From positions 1 to 51,960 of the IMG/VR virus record IMGVR_UViG_3300015371_001168: DNA of 51,960 nt; one strand, written 5' to 3'. Position numbers and translations under genes: made by a program. Position 1 is the first letter of the stretch; every line of letters begins with the position of its first letter. The notes beneath the pieces are model-generated. The model did no database searches, was not told where the DNA came from, and saw nothing but the letters and a program-made list of their open reading frames with translations. Below are positions 7,602 to 15,181 of this stretch, piece after piece. Source of the stretch: a virus.

Positions 7602-7736
7602 CTAGTGTTGGAACCAGCCGCTGATCTTAGCCTTCACCCGCTGAGCAAACGATCGCGCATCGTCCGGGTGCACCCCCGTCCAATGGCCTAGCGCGAAGCT
7701 GGCCACGCATGCGACACAAGCGATCACAAATTCCAT
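7602..7736 (-). CDS. 44-residue hydrophobic-N-terminus protein
   Basis: ATG is preceded by AGGAGGG at four bases, one of the strongest ribosome sites in the window. The N-terminus (MEFVIACVACVASFALGHW) is a likely membrane or signal helix, followed by a polar tail. Function unknown. It may belong with the adjacent lysozyme-like gene. Confidence 0.55.
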   Translation of the reverse strand: MEFVIACVACVASFALGHWTGVHPDDARSFAQRVKAKISGWFQH

Positions 7737-7745
7737 CGAGCCCTC

Positions 7746-8207
7746 CTAGCTTTCCAAGGCTAACTGCACGCCTGCCAAGATATCCGTGTCACTAACGTTC
7801 TCGGTAAACGCCTGCGCTCCCGTCTCCTCTTCCCCAATGCCAGTGACCATCCAGAACAGAAAGTTCGGATCCGTGAAGTCGAACTCATCGTTCTTGTTGC
7901 AGTCCAGAACCGTGCAGACAAGCGCGATATAGGCGGCGGTGTGATTCTCGTTGCTCGGTGCCCAGCGGTTGATCGCCTCCGCGACGGTATCGATCTTGCC
8001 GCCCTTGCCGTCCGGCTTGACCGAGTACACGATCAGCAGCTCTGCGATCGTGCGCAAGCCATCGACCATCGTCGGAAACTTGGCGAAGCGCGCACGCCCA
8101 CCGTCCAATGGCGGATCCTCCAACGTCCCACCGTACAGCCGAGCAAACGTACCGAACTCAATGTTGCCCGGATTATTGTTGCGCAAGCCTCGTACCGTAT
8201 TAGCCAT
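7746..8207 (-). CDS. P5/lysozyme-like virion or lysis protein
   Basis: 153 residues. The start is chosen at MANTVRGLRNNNPGNIEFG because the longer frame runs into shadow sequence. Seen: RNNNPGNI near residue 9, FAKFPTMVDGLRTIAELL, and AINRWAPSNENHTAAYI. Known: this set of motifs defines the phage 'structural protein P5' group, often suspected of peptidoglycan cleavage. It is the only endolysin candidate in the window, although the spanin and holin-like genes are about 5 kb upstream. No signal peptide. It overlaps the gene upstream by 8 bases. Confidence 0.75.
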   Translation of the reverse strand: MANTVRGLRNNNPGNIEFGTFARLYGGTLEDPPLDGGRARFAKFPTMVDGLRTIAELLIVYSVKPDGKGGKIDTVAEAINRWAPSNENHTAAYIALVCTVLDCNKNDEFDFTDPNFLFWMVTGIGEEETGAQAFTENVSDTDILAGVQLALES

Positions 8208-8496
8208 AGATCGCTTTGACTTCCATCGGTGTTGTCGGAGCAGCGGGGGCCTTGCGATTGCGTTCCGGTGGCAGGTTGTAGGTCTGGCTGAGGGGCTCCG
8301 ATTCATTGCCATTGGTATCCACAAAGCTATGCGAGATCGTGACCGTGACGTTACCGGGATGCGTGAAGCTGGTCTCGAATGGACTGCCGGGCCGCACGGG
8401 TATGTTGAGCTTGGCAATGCCGTCAACGTAGATGCGAACGTTGGCAATATCGCGTTCCGGTCCGGCAGTCCCGCGAAGCATGACGGTATAGGGCAT
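8200..8496 (-). CDS. Fibronectin/Ig-like single-domain protein
   Basis: 98 residues, GAGGAC at proper spacing. It is one beta-sandwich-like domain (IANVRIYVDGIAKLNIPV, TSFTHPGNVTVTISHSFVDTNGNES, SEPLSQTYNLP), ending in a Pro/Ala-rich tail. Such domains decorate phage tail and fibre proteins. Probably a small virion surface protein. Confidence 0.6.
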   Translation of the reverse strand: MPYTVMLRGTAGPERDIANVRIYVDGIAKLNIPVRPGSPFETSFTHPGNVTVTISHSFVDTNGNESEPLSQTYNLPPERNRKAPAAPTTPMEVKAIYG

Positions 8497-8511
8497 AGTG
8501 GTCCTCGTTGA

Positions 8512-9759
8512 TCAAGTGGTGCGAATGAAATAGCAATTGTGTTCGCATGAGATCTGCATCGCCACGCCCTTCAGGTTGGGCACGTACTGGATCAGCCCAT
8601 AGATGGTCGGCCACGTATGCTTACCGTTGCTCATATCGGGTGGCGGCAGATCCCCGGTGACGGTGAGCCGGTCCACGATCCAGTCCGCGTCCGTTGCGCC
8701 GCGCGTGATCGTGTACAGAAAGCCGTCGTCCTGATACCACAGGAAGCAGTGCAAGCCTGGGTCCCACAGGATCCCGCTAGACCATGTGCCTGAAGGATTG
8801 AAGATCGATGCAGCAAACGGCCCCGACAGCGTAGCCGCGACCCGCTTATAGGGCACCACGTCGATCTTGAACACTTGCGGAATGTTGCCGCGTCCACCGG
8901 ACGGTGTTTGCCCAATGGTCAATAGCAGGTTGTGGTCCGGATCGATTGCAGCAACGGCGCGGTCTACGTCGGTCGTCGGATGAGTGTACTCGTAGGGGTG
9001 CCACTTGTTCGCGAATGGATCGAAGCGATGGATGTAGCGCCACGCTGACTTGTAGAAATGTTCCGTCACCGGATGCTTGGCCGTCCACGAGCTATCCCAT
9101 CCCGGCACGGTAGGAATCGGCGGATGCGTACCGGGCGGGTTCCATACACGCGTCGACCACTCGAGACTGTCGACTGCCTCAGATCCTGGCGACGCTGGTC
9201 GCGTGTCCGTCTCCCACACTTGCCAACACGCGAAGATGTAGAACCGCTCCTGCGCGTTGCAATATTGCGGGCCGAAATAGGAGTGCCGAGAATTGGGTGA
9301 CACGCCGTCCTGCATGTAGGCGTGGCTCACGCCGCCGGTGTTAACGCGTGGCCAATAATCGGGCGAGGGCGGACGGCGAACTTTCCACTGCGGCGCGTCA
9401 TCCTCCAGCCGCAGTCCGCGAATGTCATTCCCCGCCCAACTCCCTGCGCCGCCGCCACCAAACAGTAGCAGCTCGCTGCCATTAGTGCGCATCGCGCCAC
9501 CGCTCTGCGACATGATCCCGCCCGAAGTAAACGGGTGGCCATACTTGGCCCAATCGGTGCCAGCACTGGTGCCGATGATGGGCTCTAAGCCGCTGCGATC
9601 CATCTTCATCATCGTCGTGTTTGGCACCTGCGTCCACGACCGTACTGTGACACCGCTCAGCCATGCCGGCAATCCCGCCGGCTCTGCCACCGTTACCGTT
9701 GCACTCGCGCTCGCATTACCTGCTGCATTAGTCGCAACTAGATTCAAGGTGTGGATCAT
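8512..9759 (-). CDS. Beta-propeller-like fibre protein with Ig half-domain
   Basis: 415 residues, starting by ATGA overlap. Residues 1-30 (HTLNLVATNAAG, then TVTVAEP) are the last strands of an Ig-like domain with no first half. The rest has recurring Trp/Gly-rich blades (ELLLFGGGGAGSWAG, RYIHRFDPFANKWHPYEY, DPDHNLLLTIG, GILWDPGLHCFLWYQDDGFLYTI), which suggest a kelch- or galactose-oxidase-like propeller. Likely host-glycan binding or a tail appendage. No catalytic residues can be assigned. Confidence 0.65.
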   Translation of the reverse strand: MIHTLNLVATNAAGNASASATVTVAEPAGLPAWLSGVTVRSWTQVPNTTMMKMDRSGLEPIIGTSAGTDWAKYGHPFTSGGIMSQSGGAMRTNGSELLLFGGGGAGSWAGNDIRGLRLEDDAPQWKVRRPPSPDYWPRVNTGGVSHAYMQDGVSPNSRHSYFGPQYCNAQERFYIFACWQVWETDTRPASPGSEAVDSLEWSTRVWNPPGTHPPIPTVPGWDSSWTAKHPVTEHFYKSAWRYIHRFDPFANKWHPYEYTHPTTDVDRAVAAIDPDHNLLLTIGQTPSGGRGNIPQVFKIDVVPYKRVAATLSGPFAASIFNPSGTWSSGILWDPGLHCFLWYQDDGFLYTITRGATDADWIVDRLTVTGDLPPPDMSNGKHTWPTIYGLIQYVPNLKGVAMQISCEHNCYFIRTT

Positions 9760-11840
9760 TTCAGCACCATGGGGCCGATGTACTCGGTTCCGAAAAGGAG
9801 GTTGGAGAAATACTGCGTGAACGAACCTTGCGTGAGCGCCGGATCACCTCCGCAGAAGCCAGCAAACCACATCGCGTCGATGCCGAACAGTCCACCATCC
9901 GTGCGCCACTTGACGTGACGGTAGCGAATCTTCTGGTAGTCAGCCGCAAGGTAGCCATTCACCCAGCCTTGCAGTATGCCGTCCCAGTTGCCACGGCACG
10001 GCGCGCAGGTGAGCCAGCGATTGCCTTCCTTCGCAGTCCCCACCAGCGCCGGCGAATTGACGGTGGGATCGATGGCATAGGTGAAGCTCATCCGATCAGC
10101 ACTGACCGACGTTATCACCTTCTCGCCACGGTACAACTGATTCTTCGTGTTCGGGGTGTAGTTTGGATACAGCCCCTGCACGTTCCAGAGTTGACCCACG
10201 GCAAAGGCCGGATCTGATTCAGACTTCTCCAGCACCGCCGTCGCCACCCCGTTGACCTGAGTGAGCGACATAATGCGCCGGGTATGCTGCGTGGGATCGG
10301 TGACGCTGTTCATTTTGATCCGCAGCTCTAGACAGTTCCATTCTCCTCGACGCATCAAGCCCAGCATATTCAAGTACCACGGCATATCGTGGCCGTACAC
10401 GTTCGTCATGTCCGCGTGGTAGAAGTCACCGCTGCCGAAGCCGTACAGGTCAGTCATGCTATCGTTGAGGGCGCCTTGTCGATCGAAGTGGCCACGCGCA
10501 CTCCAACCCGAGAAGCCATCCGTGCCGCTGCCGCTGTTGCCTGCTCCCATGCCCGGAATCTGATTGCATGGATTCGGCGCAATGGGACTGGTGAGCGACG
10601 TGTAGCGGCCATCGAAGCCCGGGCCCGACTTGCCGCCGTCCGGCTGCGGCGACCAGTCATTGCCGAACATCATGTAGGTGCGGACGAAGCCTTCCTCGAT
10701 TTCCACGTACGGCTTCAACCGATAGCCGCTGGCCGGAGTCGGAGCGCCGCGCCACGATGAGAAGAAGAAGCTGTAACCGACGTTCTTCGTCATCGTGAAT
10801 TTCCACCCATTGTACTTCCCAGCTACTGGGTAGAAGCCGTTGCCATCGGGCGCCGAGACCAATTGGCCACCAGGAGGCGCGATGAACAACTTGTCCCACG
10901 TTGCGTTCGTGAATTTCTGATCGAGCAGGATCGACGGATGCTTGTCGATGCCCTCGTCATTGGGGTATAGCGCGGCTACACCAAGCCTCTGCGCAGGTAG
11001 CACGGTGCCGCCGCAGTCACCCTTATGATCACCCGGATTTACGCAGCGCATCACCTGTACCTTCTGCGCCGTGCTGCCGCCGCCCCCGAACACCCAGAAC
11101 GTGGCGGCGGTGATGTCGGGCAGTGCGAACGTCGACAAGTCAAACCAGAACACCATCGTGTCCGTCGCGCCCGACGTGCGGCCTTGGATCTTCTCAGCTT
11201 GAGACGAGGTGCCCGAGGTGTTCAGCCAAATGTTGCGGCTACACGGCACATCTACCGTTCCTTGCGAAGTCGATGTAAGCCTGAGATACGGCTTGAGCGG
11301 CTTGCCGGCAGCGTCGAGCGCGGTGTTGAATCGCGTGTTCCAATACTTGGTGTTGGTGTCAGCGCCCCTTAGAAAGATGCCAGCGTTGCGATACGTGCCG
11401 TCGAGCCATTTGCTGACCAGATTAAAAACGTTGGCACTGCACCATGCAGCTGCGGTCGCCGGTCCGGTAAACGCGGCCCATGGCGTCGGCCCCTGCGGCA
11501 CATTGTTCAGGTCGCCCCAATCGCCGCACTTGTGGCGGAAAGGGATCGCCCCATCCGCGGCGGTGCGGTAGCGTCCGGGCAATGGATTGTCCGTGCCAAA
11601 CCACTGCTTCATCGCCTCGGAGGTGAGCTGCTGCGCATACAGCGCCGTGGCCGCACTGGGATAGCCGCCCTGCACGCGGTCGGAGATCGCGTACTCTTGA
11701 TAGTTCGGAATGAACGGCGGGTGATCCGGAAATACGCCACCCGTCGGTACTGGATCAGCGACGGTGACCGAGGAGCTAGCTTGCGCCGTGCCGGCAGCGT
11801 TCGTCGCTTTCAGAACTAGAGTATGAGTATGCGTGGTCAT
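9756..11840 (-). CDS. Polysaccharide-lyase-like fibre protein (depolymerase candidate)
   Basis: 694 residues. The N-terminal 30 residues are the second half of an Ig-like domain. A long region of unclear fold (about 40-350) follows. The C-terminal 340 residues have a concanavalin-like pattern with GEWNCLELRIKMNS, GILQGWVNGYLAAD and GLFGIDAMWFAGFCGG. Known: a WxDG strand followed by a Gly-rich FxGG ending is typical of PL14/PL20-type lyases (alginate or glucuronan). Inferred: a capsule or exopolysaccharide depolymerase. Catalytic residues cannot be assigned by eye. Confidence 0.65.
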   Translation of the reverse strand: MTTHTHTLVLKATNAAGTAQASSSVTVADPVPTGGVFPDHPPFIPNYQEYAISDRVQGGYPSAATALYAQQLTSEAMKQWFGTDNPLPGRYRTAADGAIPFRHKCGDWGDLNNVPQGPTPWAAFTGPATAAAWCSANVFNLVSKWLDGTYRNAGIFLRGADTNTKYWNTRFNTALDAAGKPLKPYLRLTSTSQGTVDVPCSRNIWLNTSGTSSQAEKIQGRTSGATDTMVFWFDLSTFALPDITAATFWVFGGGGSTAQKVQVMRCVNPGDHKGDCGGTVLPAQRLGVAALYPNDEGIDKHPSILLDQKFTNATWDKLFIAPPGGQLVSAPDGNGFYPVAGKYNGWKFTMTKNVGYSFFFSSWRGAPTPASGYRLKPYVEIEEGFVRTYMMFGNDWSPQPDGGKSGPGFDGRYTSLTSPIAPNPCNQIPGMGAGNSGSGTDGFSGWSARGHFDRQGALNDSMTDLYGFGSGDFYHADMTNVYGHDMPWYLNMLGLMRRGEWNCLELRIKMNSVTDPTQHTRRIMSLTQVNGVATAVLEKSESDPAFAVGQLWNVQGLYPNYTPNTKNQLYRGEKVITSVSADRMSFTYAIDPTVNSPALVGTAKEGNRWLTCAPCRGNWDGILQGWVNGYLAADYQKIRYRHVKWRTDGGLFGIDAMWFAGFCGGDPALTQGSFTQYFSNLLFGTEYIGPMVLK

Positions 11841-12310
11841 GTCAATGTCACCGTAGCCGGCAAAGTAACAGGGGCTGGCGGTCCGCCGTCGATGCTGAGT
11901 GTAAGAGTATCCGCTCCAGTGACCTGCGCATCGACAACGACCGGGCCACCGCCGACGGGCAGCGTAGCCGGTGTCACCGTCATGTTGGTGATCGTCGGCA
12001 GCGGCGGCAATACGGCTACGGTCACCGATGCTTGCGCGGAAGTAGAGCCGGCCGTATTGGTCGCGACCAGTTGAAACGCATGGCTGGCCGTTACGGCCAC
12101 TGTCGTCGGCAGGCTCGCTATCACCACGCCATCGAGCGTAAGGGAAGTAGCGCCGGTAACGGTCGCATTGACGGTCACCGGCCCGCCACCGTACGGCAGC
12201 GACGCGGGCGTGGCCGTCATGTTCGCTATGGTCGGTGGCTGCAGAATGAACTGGTCTACATCAGCCGCAAGAGCGGCCTTCAGTGCATCGCCTTCTGATT
12301 TGGTTAGCAT
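11837..12310 (-). CDS. Tandem Ig-like domain protein, second domain truncated
   Basis: 157 residues. A 25-residue helical head (KSEGDALKAALAADVDQF) is followed by one full Ig-like repeat (about 25-99, ending SVTVAV) and a second repeat that stops at PATVTLT just before its last strands. Those missing strands are encoded at the start of the next gene in the -1 frame. Ribosome site GGAGGG. Probably an anchor or base for the following fibre proteins. Confidence 0.65.
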   Translation of the reverse strand: MLTKSEGDALKAALAADVDQFILQPPTIANMTATPASLPYGGGPVTVNATVTGATSLTLDGVVIASLPTTVAVTASHAFQLVATNTAGSTSAQASVTVAVLPPLPTITNMTVTPATLPVGGGPVVVDAQVTGADTLTLSIDGGPPAPVTLPATVTLT

Positions 12311-12588
12311 GATCCCTCCATTCCTTTCTCCTCAGTGTGTGCTGCTCTACCTTTGTTCCTCTTCCCTTTGCCGCGGCGGCGCGGCTCCCGCTTGCGTGGT
12401 CGCGTGTCCGGAGTCCATTCCTGACCTTTGCAGTCTTGATGGTTCCCTTTATGACCAAGCATGAGTTGGCAATAGTAAATCATGCAGCCGGGCACATACA
12501 TCCATTCATTCCTATCTACTGGCAACTCTAGACCCGTCAACATATGCTCGGCCGTGCACTGCACTTTTCCTTTCAGAATTGCCACCAT
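12304..12588 (-). CDS. Small basic hypothetical protein
   Basis: 94 residues. The N-terminal half has four Cys and a Trp-Met-Tyr-rich segment (EWMYVPGCMIYYCQ, GHKGNHQDC), possibly a zinc fold. The C-terminal half is very basic (PRKREPRRRGKGKRNKGR). It overlaps the spanin-like gene by 16 bases and the Ig-domain gene by 7. No family is recognised; nucleic-acid binding is possible. Confidence 0.55.
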   Translation of the reverse strand: MVAILKGKVQCTAEHMLTGLELPVDRNEWMYVPGCMIYYCQLMLGHKGNHQDCKGQEWTPDTRPRKREPRRRGKGKRNKGRAAHTEEKGMEGSC

Positions 12589-12848
12589 GGTTTGGCCGCC
12601 TTTGCGTTGTCCTCTTTGATCTTAATGCAGATCGCATCTCGATATTTGATCAGCTCTACCAGCTTGTCATCCTTGCGGATGCAGCGTGCCCACGGCCCCA
12701 CCACATTCCGCACGTAGCTCTCATAGATCGCCGCAAAGCCGCGTTCATCCGGCACCATCGGTTCTTCGCACGGTGCGAGCAGCTCTGCCGGAATGGGTGG
12801 GGGTTCACAGATCGGTTCACGCACCGTCACGCTGGTGCAGCCCATCAC
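12573..12848 (-). CDS. Rz1-like outer-membrane spanin (lipoprotein), start unresolved
   Basis: Seen: a hydrophobic run ending LLAVMGC (lipobox-like; Cys codon at 12837-12839), then VREPICEPPPIPAELLAPCEEP and a helical C-terminus. Known: a lipobox Cys followed by a Pro-rich stretch is typical of Rz1-type o-spanins that pair with an Rz-like i-spanin, and one lies at 13055-13543. Coordinates use the nearest GTG, two bases after the previous stop. The signal-like hydrophobic codons lie upstream of it, and upstream in-frame starts are only TTG (12983) and ATG (13058), neither with a ribosome site. Confidence 0.55.
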   Translation of the reverse strand: MMGCTSVTVREPICEPPPIPAELLAPCEEPMVPDERGFAAIYESYVRNVVGPWARCIRKDDKLVELIKYRDAICIKIKEDNAKAAKPWWQF

Positions 12849-12850
12849 AG

Positions 12851-13045
12851 CTAGTAGCGAAACACCGGCAACGCCAGCCCGCCCGTAAGCATGCCAAGCA
12901 GATACAGCACGACGATCAAACCCACCACGACCTTGACAATCATCTTGGGCGTAGCCGGGAGTGGGATCTGTTCGATGAGCCAAAAAATGAACCAGACGAT
13001 GAGACCAAGAATGAGCAGTGTGACAAGCAAGCTGACGAGAGACAT
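12851..13045 (-). CDS. Two-helix small membrane protein (holin-like)
   Basis: 64 residues, GAGGAG five bases before ATG. Two long hydrophobic helices (about 4-24 and 38-57) are joined by a short EQIPLPATPK turn. It lies between the i-spanin and o-spanin genes, so a role in lysis (holin or pinholin) is plausible. Similar short two-helix proteins are frequent next to phage spanins. Confidence 0.65.
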   Translation of the reverse strand: MSLVSLLVTLLILGLIVWFIFWLIEQIPLPATPKMIVKVVVGLIVVLYLLGMLTGGLALPVFRY

Positions 13046-13054
13046 GGTGACTCC

Positions 13055-13543
13055 TCATGGGTTAGCAGCCTTCTTCGGTACAGGCTTTGGCGGTGCTTTG
13101 CCGCTGGGGGTGGGGCCTACACTAGTCGGCGCTGTGGGCGCAGCAGCCGCGGGGCTGGTAGGGACCGGCACAGGGGCGTCCGGCACTACCACGCCGCTGC
13201 GCACGCCAAGCAGCGCCGCGCGCAACAGACCATAACTATCTTCAGGCAGTACACAAGCAGGGTTCTTGAAGACCGGATACTGCGTGAGCTGCGTAGTCAC
13301 CCGCTTGATCACAATCTTTTCCTTGCCTGCAGCACTGGCCTCTCCATCTTTGAATGCCTGCTGCTTTTCATTGAGCGCCTTCTCCGCATCGTCGATCGCT
13401 TTGTCCGACAGCGCCGTGATCATTGCTTCAGCTTCCACTCGCTTCTCTTCGGCCTTAGCCCAGCGGCCCGACTCCCACGACCAGCCCCCGTAGAAGCCGG
13501 CGCCGAGTGAAAAGATAATGGCCGCGAGAACAGCGTAGATCAT
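13055..13543 (-). CDS. Rz-like inner-membrane spanin
   Basis: 162 residues. An N-terminal anchor helix (residues 3-20) precedes a charged coiled coil (about 30-85), then KNPACVLPEDSYGLLRAAL, which matches the C-terminal motif of many Rz-like i-spanins. A Pro/Ala-rich tail of about 45 residues follows and is longer than usual. It starts by ATGA overlap with the gene upstream. It should span the periplasm and pair with the lipoprotein downstream. Confidence 0.75.
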   Translation of the reverse strand: MIYAVLAAIIFSLGAGFYGGWSWESGRWAKAEEKRVEAEAMITALSDKAIDDAEKALNEKQQAFKDGEASAAGKEKIVIKRVTTQLTQYPVFKNPACVLPEDSYGLLRAALLGVRSGVVVPDAPVPVPTSPAAAAPTAPTSVGPTPSGKAPPKPVPKKAANP

Positions 13544-14508
13544 TTCGACTTACGCTTCACCGCTGCGCTCTTGCTCGCGGCACTCGCAGCAGCAGCACGC
13601 GGAATGAACCAGTTGATCACCATGTTGCAGGTCGGATGAAAGCAGGACGCTCCTCCCGCCGTGTTGGTGTTGCGAACGTTGACGAAATAGGTGGTCCCGG
13701 GGAGCAGCTTGATCTGCCCGTACTGTGCGGTCGTAACCGCCATCGAGAAATTTATGCTGATGCCCGTTGCCAATGCGGGCAAGCTTGCACCATACTGCCC
13801 CGAAAAATCGCAAGCCTTGGTCGAAAACACCGCATACCGCGCAGCGGCCGGATCCGCGTACTCGTTCATGCGAAGCTGACCGGCGACTGATGTGGGTGAC
13901 GTTCCCGCAGGCACCGTAAAGCGTAGCACCATCGCGCCCTGACCCCGGAATCCTCCGCCAAAATTCTGGGTGAGTAGCGAGGCGTTGACCCATGGCAAAT
14001 CGATCACCAAGGTTCCCTCGGGGAATCCCGGGCAGGAGATAACGTCCGTCCCCGCGAGCGGAGGAACGGTCGTACTGACCGTTTTGGTATCGCAGGTCGT
14101 CGCACTGGTACAGGCGACGACTTGCCACGTATAGATAACGGCCGAATATGAATTGTTTGCAGCGAGGACAGCCGTGGCATTGGCGGCATTAGGATCGGGC
14201 GGACCGCCCGCAGTAGAAATCGGCGCCAACTGCGTCCACTTGTAAGTAATGACAGTGGATGCAGTGCAGTTGGAGAACAGGTTGGCATTGCCGCCCGCCG
14301 CCGTGACCGGACTGGGAAGGGTAGCGACCGTAGGCGAGCAGACCGGAGGCGTCGTCGTCGACGGCGGCGTGGTCGCTGCGCAGGTGATCGTCAATTCGTT
14401 GGCGGCTGGCCCCGTATGCGTCGTGAAGCTCGCGCAATTCGGGTCCGTATAAGTGAAGGAGGCCGCGGTTGCGGTGTTCATCAGAAATATCAGTAGCAGG
14501 TTCGTCAT
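13540..14508 (-). CDS. Secreted protein of unknown function
   Basis: 322 residues with a short signal peptide (MTNLLLIFLMNTATAA). A Thr/Pro/Ser-rich segment (about 30-75) and a YKWTQLAP Ig/PKD-like region follow, then a C-terminal beta domain (about 150-305; GAMVLRFTVPAGTSPTSVAGQLRMNEY, LPGTTYFVNVRN) and a basic tail. The second half resembles beta-sandwich sugar-binding folds. A Sec-exported protein inside a lysis block is unusual. Overlaps both neighbours by ATGA. Confidence 0.65.
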   Translation of the reverse strand: MTNLLLIFLMNTATAASFTYTDPNCASFTTHTGPAANELTITCAATTPPSTTTPPVCSPTVATLPSPVTAAGGNANLFSNCTASTVITYKWTQLAPISTAGGPPDPNAANATAVLAANNSYSAVIYTWQVVACTSATTCDTKTVSTTVPPLAGTDVISCPGFPEGTLVIDLPWVNASLLTQNFGGGFRGQGAMVLRFTVPAGTSPTSVAGQLRMNEYADPAAARYAVFSTKACDFSGQYGASLPALATGISINFSMAVTTAQYGQIKLLPGTTYFVNVRNTNTAGGASCFHPTCNMVINWFIPRAAAASAASKSAAVKRKSK

Positions 14509-14840
14509 GGCTTCGCGGGCTCCGAGGTAGTGGTCGTCTGTTGGAATGTGGCGACCGGCTGTTGCTTGCTGTCACCCCACAAGTATGCGCCGACCGCTGC
14601 GAGTAGAATGCCAAATGCGCCGATGATCTTAGCGACTGCATCTCCTACCTCATTCATGCGGAAGGTATGTGTCTGTGAGTAGTACATCTCAATGAACCCG
14701 CCCACAAACAACAAGAAGCACGCAACGATCACTGCCCGACCAGCGCGGAACAGAACGAGGTAACCGACGTTGATCGTACCATCTGCGCCACGCATCGCCG
14801 ACAAGTAAATATCTTCTCGCAGCAATTTGGTCATCATCAT
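14505..14840 (-). CDS. Two-helix membrane protein (holin candidate)
   Basis: 111 residues with helices at about 26-50 (YLVLFRAGRAVIVACFLLFV) and 70-88 (IIGAFGILLAAVGAYLWG), and a polar Thr-rich tail. The start is the first of three consecutive ATGs and has no clear ribosome site. Its place at the head of the lysis block, followed by an Rz-like gene two genes on, makes it a holin candidate. Membrane topology alone does not prove this. Confidence 0.6.
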   Translation of the reverse strand: MMMTKLLREDIYLSAMRGADGTINVGYLVLFRAGRAVIVACFLLFVGGFIEMYYSQTHTFRMNEVGDAVAKIIGAFGILLAAVGAYLWGDSKQQPVATFQQTTTTSEPAKP

Positions 14841-14847
14841 TTTGGTC

Positions 14848-15177
14848 TCATCGCCGTCGAACGTCCTCGCGAATATGCGAATGCACTATGTCCTGTAACC
14901 GCACTAGATCGGTACGTTGCAATTCCAGACGATGTTCTAGCTCAGTGATCTTGGCCGTTTGCTCAGCATCCAACGCGCTCAATCCTGACGCTTGCATTTG
15001 TCGAACCTGCTCATATAGGACAACCAATTTCTCGCGCTGCAATTGATCACGCTCCCTGCCGATTTCCCATTGCTGGTAAATGAATAGAGCCAGCGTGATG
15101 GTCGCGCCGACGTGCAAGCCGCGAAGAATACGGAATAGCGGACCGCCGTTGCCATTGCCATTGCGCTCGGTGGCCAT
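14848..15177 (-). CDS. Single-pass membrane protein with coiled coil
   Basis: 109 residues: a polar N-terminus rich in Asn/Gly, one membrane helix (about 18-36), then a long coiled coil (about 38-105, with ELEHRLELQRTDLVRLQDIV). The layout is that of an i-spanin-like or holin-accessory protein. It opens the lysis block after the tail-tip genes. Confidence 0.6.
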   Translation of the reverse strand: MATERNGNGNGGPLFRILRGLHVGATITLALFIYQQWEIGRERDQLQREKLVVLYEQVRQMQASGLSALDAEQTAKITELEHRLELQRTDLVRLQDIVHSHIREDVRRR

Positions 15178-15181
15178 CCCT

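Noticed and set aside
11837-11840. Programmed frameshift between the Ig-domain genes
   Set aside because: No slippery heptamer is present near the ATGA junction (ACATTGACATGACC), so stop-start reinitiation is the safer reading; the split-domain observation is kept as a finding.
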